Below are positions 1 through 6,866 of a DNA stretch of 26,752 nt, piece after piece. The notes under the pieces are model-generated. The model was given only the letters and a program-made list of their open reading frames with translations. It did no database searches and was not told where the DNA came from. Within the stretch, counting starts at the first letter, position 1. Each line of letters begins with the position of its first letter. Both the position numbers and the translations under genes were made by a program. The stretch lies in NCBI GenBank assembly GCA_029560815.1, contig JAKQKF010000151.1, forward strand, positions 1 to 26,752, written 5' to 3'. The DNA is from a bacterium. Its GTDB lineage: Bacteria > KSB1 > UBA2214.

Positions 1-187
1 AGCGCTCGATTTCGCCGGCGGGTGGGTTCCAGGTAAGATGGACCGAACGGTCGCCGACCCGGGCAGCCAGGTGGCCCGGCGCGGCGGGATAGTAACTCCC
101 TGGATTGCGCACCGGCTCGGTGAGCTGATTGCAGGCCAGGAATGAAAGCAGCAGCACCCAGGCCGCCAGAACAACGCGGCTCTTCAT
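1..187 (-). CDS. FN3-type lipoprotein, N-terminal part (gene cut by window edge)
   Basis: The 5' end of a gene that runs off the left edge; 62 codons are visible. The product begins with a lipoprotein signal peptide: basic MKSR, a hydrophobic core, then FLAC with Cys19 as the likely lipidated residue. The lipobox is slightly atypical (Phe at -3). After a short linker, a stretch ending VHLTWNPP looks like the first strands of a fibronectin type III domain. A strong AGGAGG lies 7 bases before the ATG. The start overlaps the stop of the upstream PEGA gene as ATGA, so the two are probably translationally coupled. I infer an exported, lipid-anchored surface or periplasmic protein. The rest of its architecture is not visible. 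Confidence 0.72.
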   Translation of the reverse strand, partial: MKSRVVLAAWVLLLSFLACNQLTEPVRNPGSYYPAAPGHLAARVGDRSVHLTWNPPAGEIER

Positions 188-981
188 CGGAGGGCCTCCT
201 GTAATGGGATAGAATAGGAAATAGAAAAGCCGTTGCCCTGCGGGACGGATTGGCCGGCGCCCGGAGCGGCGAGGAACTCGATCTGGCGCAGGCTCTTGGG
301 AAAGACCAGGATCGCATCGAGAAAATTGATCAGATGCACCCCGACAGCGGCATAAATCACCGCCCGCCGCCACTGGTCCGCCTGCCGCCAATCCTCGAAA
401 GAAGACTGAACCGCCTGCCAGGCCGCCTCCTCCTGATCGAGCTGCAAGCTCGCGACCCGATAGGCGTCCTGGCGCAGGCGGTGTTCATCCTCATAATGCA
501 GCGAACGTACATGCGCCACCCCGAGCCCGATCAGACAGGCCCCCTGCAGCCCCATGAATATCCTGCCCTTCAACGGCTGCTCGCTATAATTCTGTCCCCA
601 GCCCGTGACGAAGAAGGAACGCAGCATCGCCTTGCTCTGCGTCTTGGGGGAGAGCATGAAAGTGATGGTCTCAATCTTGCGCGCGCCGAAATCGATCTCG
701 CGGGAGACCGACTCATAGCCCCTCTTTTCAGCGAAAAGCCGGTATTTACCCGCAAGCTGATAGGGAAAGGAACAGGGGGTCTTGCCAATGATCTCCCCCT
801 CGATCGAAACCGTGGCACCGCCTGGCTGTGATTCGATCAAAAAACCCTTGGCCTCCTGCCCGCCGGTTTGCGCCCTCACCGGCGTCAGAGAGAGAAGGGC
901 CAGCAAAAGCGCCAGCAAGGCCGTCCTGAACCGACCGTGGCAGCCTCTGCGCAGGTGCTCCGAAATACGGAAATGCAGCAT
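184..981 (-). CDS. PEGA-domain exported protein with DUF5683-like C-terminus
   Basis: 265 residues from the ATG at 981, which has GAGGG just upstream. A TTG six codons earlier is also possible. A long basic n-region is followed by a hydrophobic stretch (about residues 21-35) and VRA|Q, a likely signal-peptidase site. Residues about 46-112 form a PEGA-type beta domain (PGGATVSIEGEIIGKTP, then a K-R-G-Y turn). Residues about 118-235 carry the GWGQ motif and paired hydrophobic segments that resemble DUF5683 proteins of FCB bacteria, with a charged helical stretch between the segments. PEGA domains are common in envelope proteins and their ligands are poorly known. The gene overlaps the downstream lipoprotein gene by 4 bases, so the pair probably acts together at the envelope. 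The PEGA call is good; the DUF5683 assignment is tentative. Confidence 0.75.
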   Translation of the reverse strand: MLHFRISEHLRRGCHGRFRTALLALLLALLSLTPVRAQTGGQEAKGFLIESQPGGATVSIEGEIIGKTPCSFPYQLAGKYRLFAEKRGYESVSREIDFGARKIETITFMLSPKTQSKAMLRSFFVTGWGQNYSEQPLKGRIFMGLQGACLIGLGVAHVRSLHYEDEHRLRQDAYRVASLQLDQEEAAWQAVQSSFEDWRQADQWRRAVIYAAVGVHLINFLDAILVFPKSLRQIEFLAAPGAGQSVPQGNGFSISYSIPLQEALR

Positions 982-1024
982 GAATCCCTCGTCAATCAAT
1001 CATAAAGTTAGTCAAAAAAAATAC

Positions 1025-1053
1025 TTGACAAACGTGACTCCATTTTGTAATTT
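1025..1053 (+). promoter_or_regulatory. sigma70-type promoter for the candidate small RNA
   Basis: TTGACA at 1025-1030 is a perfect -35 box; TAATTT at 1048-1053 follows after 17 bases. Transcription would start near 1060, pointing away from the PEGA gene and toward the terminator at 1115-1162. No protein gene follows closely. Confidence 0.55.
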
Positions 1054-1059
1054 GAACGG

Positions 1060-1162
1060 AACAAAAAAAGCCCACCATGGCCTGTGCTAACGCATGGACC
1101 GCGCGTGTGGTGACGCTGCCAGCACTACAGACTTGGCCGGTCTGCTGGCAGCTTTTTTTTTT
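1060..1162 (+). ncRNA. candidate orphan small RNA, about 100 nt
   Basis: A compact unit: promoter (1025-1053), predicted start near 1060, and a strong intrinsic terminator ending in ten Ts at 1153-1162. The 5' half can fold as CACCA (1073-1077) with TGGTG (1108-1112), enclosing a small hairpin with a TAAC loop (about 1081-1097). The 3' half is the terminator hairpin. A 30-codon frame starts at 1077, but it lacks a Shine-Dalgarno and runs through the terminator stem, so a peptide is unlikely. It does not resemble 6S, SRP, tmRNA or RNase P RNA. A terminated leader of a lost gene is an alternative. Confidence 0.45.
1115..1162 (+). terminator. strong intrinsic terminator
   Basis: Perfect 9-bp stem GCTGCCAGC (1115-1123) with GCTGGCAGC (1144-1152), an inner AGAC/GTCT helix, and a run of ten Ts at 1153-1162. 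The T run is on the plus strand only, so it terminates rightward transcripts. Confidence 0.85.
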
Positions 1163-1972
1163 ACAATAGGATGAGACTGAGCAGGAAAGAAGTGACTGCT
1201 CTGCCCGATCAGATGATTACAGGCATTTGCTTTCCATTATGACGATCCCCCAAAAGACGCGGCCAGAATGGAAGAATTCCTGAGAATGTTTTTTTAGGAT
1301 CGAATTAAAATGCTGCAAATGAACAAAGATGCCGCTCAACGGTTGATTATTGCGAGGACAATGCCTCCCCAAAAGCATTCGGGGGATGGTGATTGACACA
1401 TACGGGATTTTGGCTGATAGGAAGGTGTGCGAAACGCCGGAAGTAGTCACATTGAAAAGGAAGAATGGACCAGAATACCGAAGCTTCCCCTAGAACACCT
1501 TGATACCGCAAAACCCCCACCACCCCGCCACTACATACATCAAGTTGATTATGGTCGTTGCTGGAGCAGATTTGCTATCGTACAAGAGTAAAGCTAGGAG
1601 CGGTCCCCGTGCCCTTTTCCAAAAGGGTCCACCATTGCTGGTCTCTGTACAAGAAATATACAGAGTGAGACTCTAAATGTCAACAAAAAAGTAAAATATT
1701 TTTATTTTTTAACGGCTATACGCCATTATTGTGCAAAATTTCCAGGCACTGCCATAAATTAAACACAGAAAGCGCCATTTTTGGCTAAACGAACCCCGCT
1801 GCTGCCGCCGGCTGCTCCCTCCTGCGCACGGAAAGAGGGGGGTCATCCCCATGCTCTCGTCAGAATGATTTCCCTCTTCGTCATAGCCGCTACTTTTTTT
1901 ATGGAACAAATCGGGCAGGTGTATTGTTGGAATAACAAACAACCTATTTTATTTAATCAACGGAGTCTCGAA
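1163..1972. other. long gap without a recognisable gene; lower-GC stretch with inverted repeats
   Basis: About 800 bases with visibly more A and T than the flanking genes. All reading frames up to about 1720 are short and have no convincing Shine-Dalgarno or family signature. Two inverted repeats are visible: CCCTTTT/AAAAGGG at 1612-1627, and a hairpin at 1641-1671 with CTCTGTA/TACAGAG or an alternative GTCTC/GAGAC outer pairing. A very AT-rich tract lies at 1678-1710. From 1781 the frame is open into the DUF937 gene, but that upstream part has no ribosome site and does not look like the family. The stretch may be a decayed gene, a long leader, or both. Confidence 0.5.
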
Positions 1973-2554
1973 ATGAATGTTATTATGCAAATGATCGTCC
2001 AGCAACTGAGCGGCAATGCCATCGACAAAATCGCCAGGCAGCTCGGAATTGATTCCGCCACGGCATCAAAAGCCGTCGGCGTCGCTGTGCCGATCCTCAT
2101 TTCCGCCCTGACCAGGAACTCTTCCTCACAAACGGGCGCCTCCTCCCTGCACAAGGCCCTCATCAATGACCACGACGGCTCCATCTTTGACAATCTCGGC
2201 AGCCTGATTGGCAACGCCGCCGGCTTTTCCGGCTCGGGCATTCTCAAGCACATCTTCGGCGGGGACCAGTCCACCGTGACCTCCCGTGTCAGCCAGACCG
2301 CCGGCGTGGATGCCAATACCATGGGAACAATCATGGAAATGGTCGCCCCCATGGTAATGGGCGCTCTCGGCAAAACCACCCGGGAAGAGGGCCTCGATGT
2401 CTCCGGCCTCTCCGAACTTCTCACCGGCCAGCAGCAGGAAGCCGAGGCCGAACAGCCCGACATCTTTGGATCTCTGAACAAAATGCTTGACTCCGATGGC
2501 GACGGCAGCTCCATGGACGAGATCGGCGGCTTCCTGGGCAAGCTTTTCAGATAA
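1973..2554 (+). CDS. DUF937 family protein
   Basis: 193 residues from the ATG at 1973, chosen for the CGGAG 8 bases upstream and because the family-like sequence begins there; an open frame reaches back to 1781. The body is helical and rich in Ala, Gly and Ser, with the DUF937 pattern: an N-terminal QQLSGNAIDKIARQLG-type helix, a VAVPILISAL segment, and a later MVAPMVMGALGK segment. The C-terminus ends in a compact acidic loop with Asp173, Asp175, Asp177 and Gly178 followed by Asp/Glu, like a short EF-hand or dockerin loop, then a GGFLGKLF helix. The family (E. coli YidB is a member) has no settled function, and calcium binding here is only inference. It is followed by a strong terminator and appears to be monocistronic. 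Confidence 0.85.
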   Translation: MNVIMQMIVQQLSGNAIDKIARQLGIDSATASKAVGVAVPILISALTRNSSSQTGASSLHKALINDHDGSIFDNLGSLIGNAAGFSGSGILKHIFGGDQSTVTSRVSQTAGVDANTMGTIMEMVAPMVMGALGKTTREEGLDVSGLSELLTGQQQEAEAEQPDIFGSLNKMLDSDGDGSSMDEIGGFLGKLFR

Positions 2555-2601
2555 GCTGACCCCTTTCCCGGACGGGAAAGCGCTTAAATCAATACCAAAC
2601 A

Positions 2602-2630
2602 AGCCTGCATGACTTCATGCAGGCTTTTTC
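2602..2630 (+). terminator. intrinsic terminator of the DUF937 gene
   Basis: Near-perfect stem of 10-12 bp (arms 2602-2612 and 2615-2625) with a tiny loop, then TTTTT at 2625-2629. It also shows that the ATG at 2617, inside the hairpin, is not the start of rlhA. Confidence 0.9.
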
Positions 2631-2632
2631 TG

Positions 2633-2661
2633 TTGACCTCATATCAAAGAGCAACTTTAAT
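2633..2661 (+). promoter_or_regulatory. sigma70-type promoter for rlhA
   Basis: TTGACC at 2633-2638, a 17-base spacer, and TTTAAT at 2656-2661. It begins a few bases after the preceding terminator. Transcription would start near 2668, leaving a leader of only about ten bases before the GTG at 2677. Confidence 0.55.
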
Positions 2662-2676
2662 GAACAGGGCCAGCGT

Positions 2677-4512
2677 GTGCTGCTGAAACCTCTTGCCGTC
2701 GAACTGCTCGCCCCGGCGCGCGACCTCGAAGCCGGCTTCGCCGCCATCGACTGCGGCGCAGATGCCGTCTACATCGGCGCACCTCGTTTCGGTGCCCGCG
2801 AACAGGCGGGCAACACTCTGCAGGAGATCGAATCCCTCGCCGGTTACGCCCACCGCTGCTGGGCTCGGGTCTATGTCACCCTCAACACCCTGCTGCACGA
2901 TGACGAGTTGGAGGAAGCAGTCGCGCTCGCCCGCCGTCTCCACGACCTCGGCGCCGATGGCTTGATCATCCAGGATACAGGCCTGCTGGAGGCCTCTCTC
3001 CCCCCCATCCCACTGATCGCCAGCACCCAGATGCACAATCACACTCCGGAGAGGGTTGCTTTTCTCGAGGGGGTCGGTTTTCAGCGGGCGATTTTGGCTC
3101 GCGAGCTCAGCCTCGAGCAGATCGGGGCCATCCGCCGGTCATGCGGGATCGAACTGGAGTGCTTCGTGCACGGCGCCCTCTGCGTCTCCTACAGCGGCCA
3201 GTGCTATCTCAGCCTTGCCCGCGGCGGCCGCAGCGGCAACCGCGGCCAGTGCGCCCAGCCCTGCCGCCTGCCTTACCGCCTTGTCGACAGTGCCGGGAAA
3301 ACGGTCAGCGGCCGCCGGCATCTCCTCTCCCTGCGCGACCTCAATCTCTCCGGACAGCTCGGCGAGCTCCTCGATGCCGGGATCACCTCCTTCAAGATCG
3401 AAGGCCGGCTCAAGGATGCCTCCTACGTGAAAAATATCGTCACTTTTTACCGCCAAAAGCTTGATCCGCTGCTGGAAGAGCGGGGGATGCACCCCTCTTC
3501 CTCCGGTCGCGCCGCCCCTGCCTTCACCCCCGATCCCGCCGGGAGCTTTAATCGCGGCTTCACCACCTATTTCATCCATGGCCGCGGCAGCGGCCTCACC
3601 GCCTGGGCCACCCCCAAGCACAGCGGCGAACCCGTCGGCCTGGTCTTGCGCTGCCAGTCGGGGGAGCTGCGGCTCGAACCCGGCGCCCGCCCGCTCCACA
3701 ACGGCGACGGGCTCGCCTGGTTCGACGATCAGGGAGAGCTGCAGGGAGTCAGGGTGAACCGCGTCGAGGGTGAGCGCATCATCCTCGACCAGCCTCTCGA
3801 TCTACCCCCCGGAACCCGCATCTTGCGCAACCATGACCATGAATTCACGGCACTGCTCAAAAAAAGCGCAGGCAGCCGCGTGATTTCTGTCGAGATCGAT
3901 GTCGTGGAGGAGGATAACGGATTACTGCTCAGGGTGCAGGATGAAGACGGGGTCACAGCGGAGATTCGTGCAGAGGTGCTCTATCAGCCTGCGCGCGACC
4001 CCGGGCAGGCCTTGCAGACGGCCCGGACGCAGCTGGCGAAAAGCGGGGGGACGCTCTTTGTCGTAGAGGAGGTGCGGCTGGGCTGGCGGGACCCCTGGTT
4101 TCTCCCTCTTTCCGCCCTCAACCGGATGCGCCGCGATCTTCTCACCGCGCTGCTCGAGGAGCGGCTGCGGCTTCATCCCCTCCACCGGATCGAAATCGTC
4201 CCGAACGAGATCCCCTTCCCCGTCCGAAGTCTGGATTTTCACGGTAATGTCCTCAACCGCCGCGCCCGCGCCTTCTACACCCGCCATGGTGTGGAGGAGA
4301 TCGCCCCTGCCGCCGAATCGGGTATCGATCTGCGCGCTCAGCGGGTGATGACGAGCCGCTACTGCCTGCGCGGAGAGCTGGGACTCTGCGGAGGGCAGCT
4401 GCACGCCCGGGGTTTTGCCGAGCCTCTGCACCTCATTGACGACCAGAATCAGCGTCTGCGCCTCGAATTTCGCTGTGACGATTGCGAAATGGACATCTAC
4501 CTCGCCGATTGA
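2677..4512 (+). CDS. rlhA: RlhA-type U32 family protein (23S rRNA C2501 hydroxylation)
   Basis: 611 residues from the GTG at 2677, with AGGG 7 bases upstream; the open frame extends to 2617, but that lies inside a terminator hairpin. The N-terminal half is a U32 domain starting VELLAPARD and containing the U32 signature at residues 161-179 (ECFVHGALC...SGQC). The C-terminal half resembles the collagenase-like DUF3656 region and ends in a cysteine motif, CDDCEM. Layout and many motifs (GADAVYIG, FGAR, LNTxLHDDEL, SFKIEGRxKDxSYVKNI) agree closely with E. coli RlhA (YdcP, about 650 residues), which is needed for hydroxylation of C2501 in 23S rRNA. It is therefore probably an RNA-modification factor rather than a protease. 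It converges on the permease gene with 13 bases between stops. Confidence 0.92.
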   Translation: MLLKPLAVELLAPARDLEAGFAAIDCGADAVYIGAPRFGAREQAGNTLQEIESLAGYAHRCWARVYVTLNTLLHDDELEEAVALARRLHDLGADGLIIQDTGLLEASLPPIPLIASTQMHNHTPERVAFLEGVGFQRAILARELSLEQIGAIRRSCGIELECFVHGALCVSYSGQCYLSLARGGRSGNRGQCAQPCRLPYRLVDSAGKTVSGRRHLLSLRDLNLSGQLGELLDAGITSFKIEGRLKDASYVKNIVTFYRQKLDPLLEERGMHPSSSGRAAPAFTPDPAGSFNRGFTTYFIHGRGSGLTAWATPKHSGEPVGLVLRCQSGELRLEPGARPLHNGDGLAWFDDQGELQGVRVNRVEGERIILDQPLDLPPGTRILRNHDHEFTALLKKSAGSRVISVEIDVVEEDNGLLLRVQDEDGVTAEIRAEVLYQPARDPGQALQTARTQLAKSGGTLFVVEEVRLGWRDPWFLPLSALNRMRRDLLTALLEERLRLHPLHRIEIVPNEIPFPVRSLDFHGNVLNRRARAFYTRHGVEEIAPAAESGIDLRAQRVMTSRYCLRGELGLCGGQLHARGFAEPLHLIDDQNQRLRLEFRCDDCEMDIYLAD

Positions 4513-4525
4513 CCCGCTGCCGGGG

Positions 4526-6553
4526 CTAGCTCAGCGCCAGCAGCAGCAGATAAGCCAGCCCCAGGAAGGAGAGGACCGCTGCGATCGCCAGCGCCGGCCG
4601 GACCGCCTCCCCCGCCTTTTCAGCCTGCAGGGCGCGCCGGATTACCAACGGCCCCAGCACCAGCGAGTTCAGCAGCAGAGGGATGATGAGAAACCAGGAG
4701 GCTTCCAGCCACTGCGCCGGCGTTGCAACCGCCGCCACTCCTGCCGCCGCCCGTTCCATGAATCCCGCCCCGGCCTGGCTCTTGCCGGCATGGATGATAA
4801 GGTCAAAACCCCGCATCAGAAACAGCAGCGCATCGCCGATCACCAGCAGCAGGGCCCCGACCCGCGCCGCATAAGCGAGCGCCTCCGGGCCCCTTCTACC
4901 CTCCTCATCCTCCAGCCGGCTGTGCATCGCGCCGTAGCCGGCGTAGATGATAAAGCCGAAATTGAGCCAGGCGGCGAAGCGCAGCCAGGAGGTCGGCGGC
5001 AGGTAATAGATCAGATAGAGGCAGGAGAGGATGCCGAGGACCGGAAAGATGTAGTTTCGGGCGGCATAAAAGAGCAGGGCGGCCCCGAGGAGGATTCCGC
5101 CCTTGGCAGCCGGCGCCAGGGGCGTCAACAATACGACCAGAGAAAGCAAAAGATAGAGGCCGAGGGCCCATGGCCAGCCGCCGGGGACGCGGAAAGGCCG
5201 ATGCCGGTGCGGATCGCGCCGCCGCATCACCATGATGCCGGCGCTGACCAGAATGAAAGCGAAGAGGGTGCCGATATTGGTCAAATCGACCATCTCATCG
5301 ATGCTGGCCACGGCGGCGAAAGAGGCGACAAAGACACCGGTGATCAGGGTCGCGACATGCGGCGTGCGGAAGCGGGGATGGACCCGCCGGAAAAGCGGCG
5401 GCAGCAGGCCGTCGCGCGACATCGAAAAAAAGATGCGCGGCTGACCGAGCTGAAAGATGAACAGCACAGCCGTATGGGCGATGACCGAGCCGAAGGCGAC
5501 AATGCCGACCGCCCAGCCCAGGGTGGGACTGGCATGAGCGAGGGCCAGCGTGAGGGGCTCGGCCTGCTCCGTAGCCAGAGTGGCTTTGAGTTCCGGATAG
5601 GAGATCAGCCCGGTGAAGACCGCAGCGACGACCACATAAAATATCGTGCAGATGATCAGCGAGGCAATGATGCCGATGGGCATGTCGCGGCGGGGATTGC
5701 GCGTCTCCTCCGCCGCCGTCGAAACCGCGTCAAAGCCGATATAGGCGAAAAAGACGATCGCCGCCCCGGCGCTGATCCCCGACCAGCCGTTCGGGGCGAA
5801 GGGGGTCCAGTTCTCCGGCTTGATCCAGAAGCAGCCGACAACGATAAAAAAGGTCAGCACGACGATCTTGATGCCGACCATGGCAGCGTTGAAACGGGCG
5901 CTTTCGCGGATGCCCCAGATGAGCACCAGGGAGATCAGGGCGACAATCGCCACGGCGAGCAGATTAAAGACGATCGGCAGCCCGAAGAGATGGGGGGCGT
6001 CGCGGAAGACGGTCTGCACCCCAGCCTCGTCGACAATCCGCGCCGCGGTGCGGTAATCCATCGAGATCCAGTCGGGGATGATAATGTTGAATCCCCGCAT
6101 AAAGGTCTTGAAATAGTTGGCCCAGGAGATGGCCACAGCGATGTTGCCGACGGCATATTCGATGATCAGGTCCCAGCCGATCACCCAGGCGATCAGCTCG
6201 CCCAGGGTGGAATAGGAGTAGGTGTAGGCCGAACCGGCGATGGGGACGAGCGAGGCGAATTCTGCGTAGCAGAGGGCGGTGAAGCCGCAGACTACCGCGG
6301 TGATGACGAAGGAGAGCATCAGGGCCGGGCCGGCGCCCGGGCGGAAGGCATCGCCCGCCGCCGCGGTGCCGATGGTGGCGAAGATCCCGGCGCCGATGAT
6401 CGCGCCGATCCCGAAGAGGGTCAGCTGCACCGGGCCGAGCACCCGGTTGAGTCGGTATTCGCCGCGCTCCGACTCGGCGATGATGTGGTCCAGCGATTTT
6501 ATCCTGAAGAGTGCGGCCAGGCTCCGGTTGTGCGGCGGTGCTCCCTCTTTCAT
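4526..6553 (-). CDS. APC superfamily amino-acid permease, CAT type, enlarged
   Basis: 675 residues from the ATG at 6553, with AGGAG 8 bases upstream; the frame is open further upstream but crosses the promoter. The protein begins with the cytosolic RIKSLDHIIAESE-type helix of bacterial CAT-like permeases, then GIGAIIGAGIF in the first membrane helix, the family motif AEETRNPRRDMPIGI near the middle, and SRDGLLP. It probably imports an amino acid in exchange for or with protons; substrate cannot be told. Relatives are about 460-500 residues. This one has about 43 extra hydrophobic residues (460-502) inserted between the FRVP motif and the usual PVLGILSCLYL helix, and a C-terminal tail (about 550-675) with roughly three further membrane segments. 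Confidence 0.9.
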   Translation of the reverse strand: MKEGAPPHNRSLAALFRIKSLDHIIAESERGEYRLNRVLGPVQLTLFGIGAIIGAGIFATIGTAAAGDAFRPGAGPALMLSFVITAVVCGFTALCYAEFASLVPIAGSAYTYSYSTLGELIAWVIGWDLIIEYAVGNIAVAISWANYFKTFMRGFNIIIPDWISMDYRTAARIVDEAGVQTVFRDAPHLFGLPIVFNLLAVAIVALISLVLIWGIRESARFNAAMVGIKIVVLTFFIVVGCFWIKPENWTPFAPNGWSGISAGAAIVFFAYIGFDAVSTAAEETRNPRRDMPIGIIASLIICTIFYVVVAAVFTGLISYPELKATLATEQAEPLTLALAHASPTLGWAVGIVAFGSVIAHTAVLFIFQLGQPRIFFSMSRDGLLPPLFRRVHPRFRTPHVATLITGVFVASFAAVASIDEMVDLTNIGTLFAFILVSAGIMVMRRRDPHRHRPFRVPGGWPWALGLYLLLSLVVLLTPLAPAAKGGILLGAALLFYAARNYIFPVLGILSCLYLIYYLPPTSWLRFAAWLNFGFIIYAGYGAMHSRLEDEEGRRGPEALAYAARVGALLLVIGDALLFLMRGFDLIIHAGKSQAGAGFMERAAAGVAAVATPAQWLEASWFLIIPLLLNSLVLGPLVIRRALQAEKAGEAVRPALAIAAVLSFLGLAYLLLLALS

Positions 6554-6607
6554 GCTCTGCGCTCCTGTGAGTGGGGATGCGGTGCTGCCGGTCTGTCTGT
6601 TGCATGA

Positions 6608-6637
6608 ATATACACCAAATTCAGGAGCAAATGCAAA
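6608..6637 (-). promoter_or_regulatory. promoter for the permease gene
   Basis: Read on the minus strand: TTGCAT (6637-6632), an 18-base spacer, TATATT (6613-6608). Predicted start near 6602, giving a leader of about 50 bases. Confidence 0.45.
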
Positions 6638-6700
6638 TCTTTTTGCGAAAATTTTGACTTCCCTGCCCGCCTCGGACCGCAGCCCGTAGCGAGAAAGGGC

Positions 6701-6729
6701 TTGCATTTCGCTGCGAAATTTATTATCAT
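6701..6729 (+). promoter_or_regulatory. promoter for tRNA-Gly
   Basis: TTGCAT at 6701-6706, a 17-base spacer, TATCAT at 6724-6729. Predicted start is about 6736, three bases before the tRNA 5' end. Confidence 0.5.
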
Positions 6730-6738
6730 ATACAGAAC

Positions 6739-6810
6739 GCGGGAGTAGTTCAGTGGTAGAACGCAAGCTTCCCAAGCTTGATATCGCGGGTTCGATCCCC
6801 GTCTCCCGCT
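6739..6810 (+). tRNA. tRNA-Gly (anticodon CCC)
   Basis: Full cloverleaf. The acceptor GCGGGAG (6739-6745) pairs with CTCCCGC (6803-6809) and the discriminator is T6810. The D arm is GTTC/GAAC. The anticodon stem CAAGC/GCTTG encloses the loop TTCCCAA, giving anticodon CCC for GGG codons. The T arm carries TTCGATC. The 3' CCA is not encoded (CAT follows), so it must be added by a nucleotidyltransferase. It is a single gene followed at once by a terminator. Confidence 0.96.
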
Positions 6811-6813
6811 CAT

Positions 6814-6851
6814 AAAAAAAGCCTTGCATCCATCCGGATGCAAGGCTTTTT
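6814..6851. terminator. bidirectional intrinsic terminator between tRNA-Gly and ackA
   Basis: Perfect 11-bp stem GCCTTGCATCC (6821-6831) with GGATGCAAGGC (6836-6846), loop ATCC, flanked by seven As on the left (6814-6820) and TTTTT on the right (6847-6851). It can therefore end both the plus-strand tRNA transcript and the minus-strand acetate kinase transcript. Confidence 0.92.
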
Positions 6852-6866
6852 CATTTCCATGCACTC

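Noticed and set aside
1217..1450. 77-codon minus-strand frame in the long gap
   Set aside because: No Shine-Dalgarno, no motif, and composition like random AT-richer sequence.
2617..2676. Upstream in-frame ATG for rlhA
   Set aside because: It lies inside the DUF937 terminator hairpin and upstream of the predicted rlhA promoter; family similarity begins after the GTG at 2677.
4415..6607. 730-codon plus-strand open frame opposite the permease
   Set aside because: Low-complexity, charged, Gln/Asp/Gly/Arg-rich product with no motif. It lies wholly antisense to a gene with clear family motifs and overlaps rlhA, so it is a by-product of GC-rich codon use.
6550..6864. Minus-strand frame reading SGRRGSNPRYQAWEACVLPLN
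   Set aside because: This is the familiar false peptide from the antisense strand of a tRNA gene; it also crosses the terminator.
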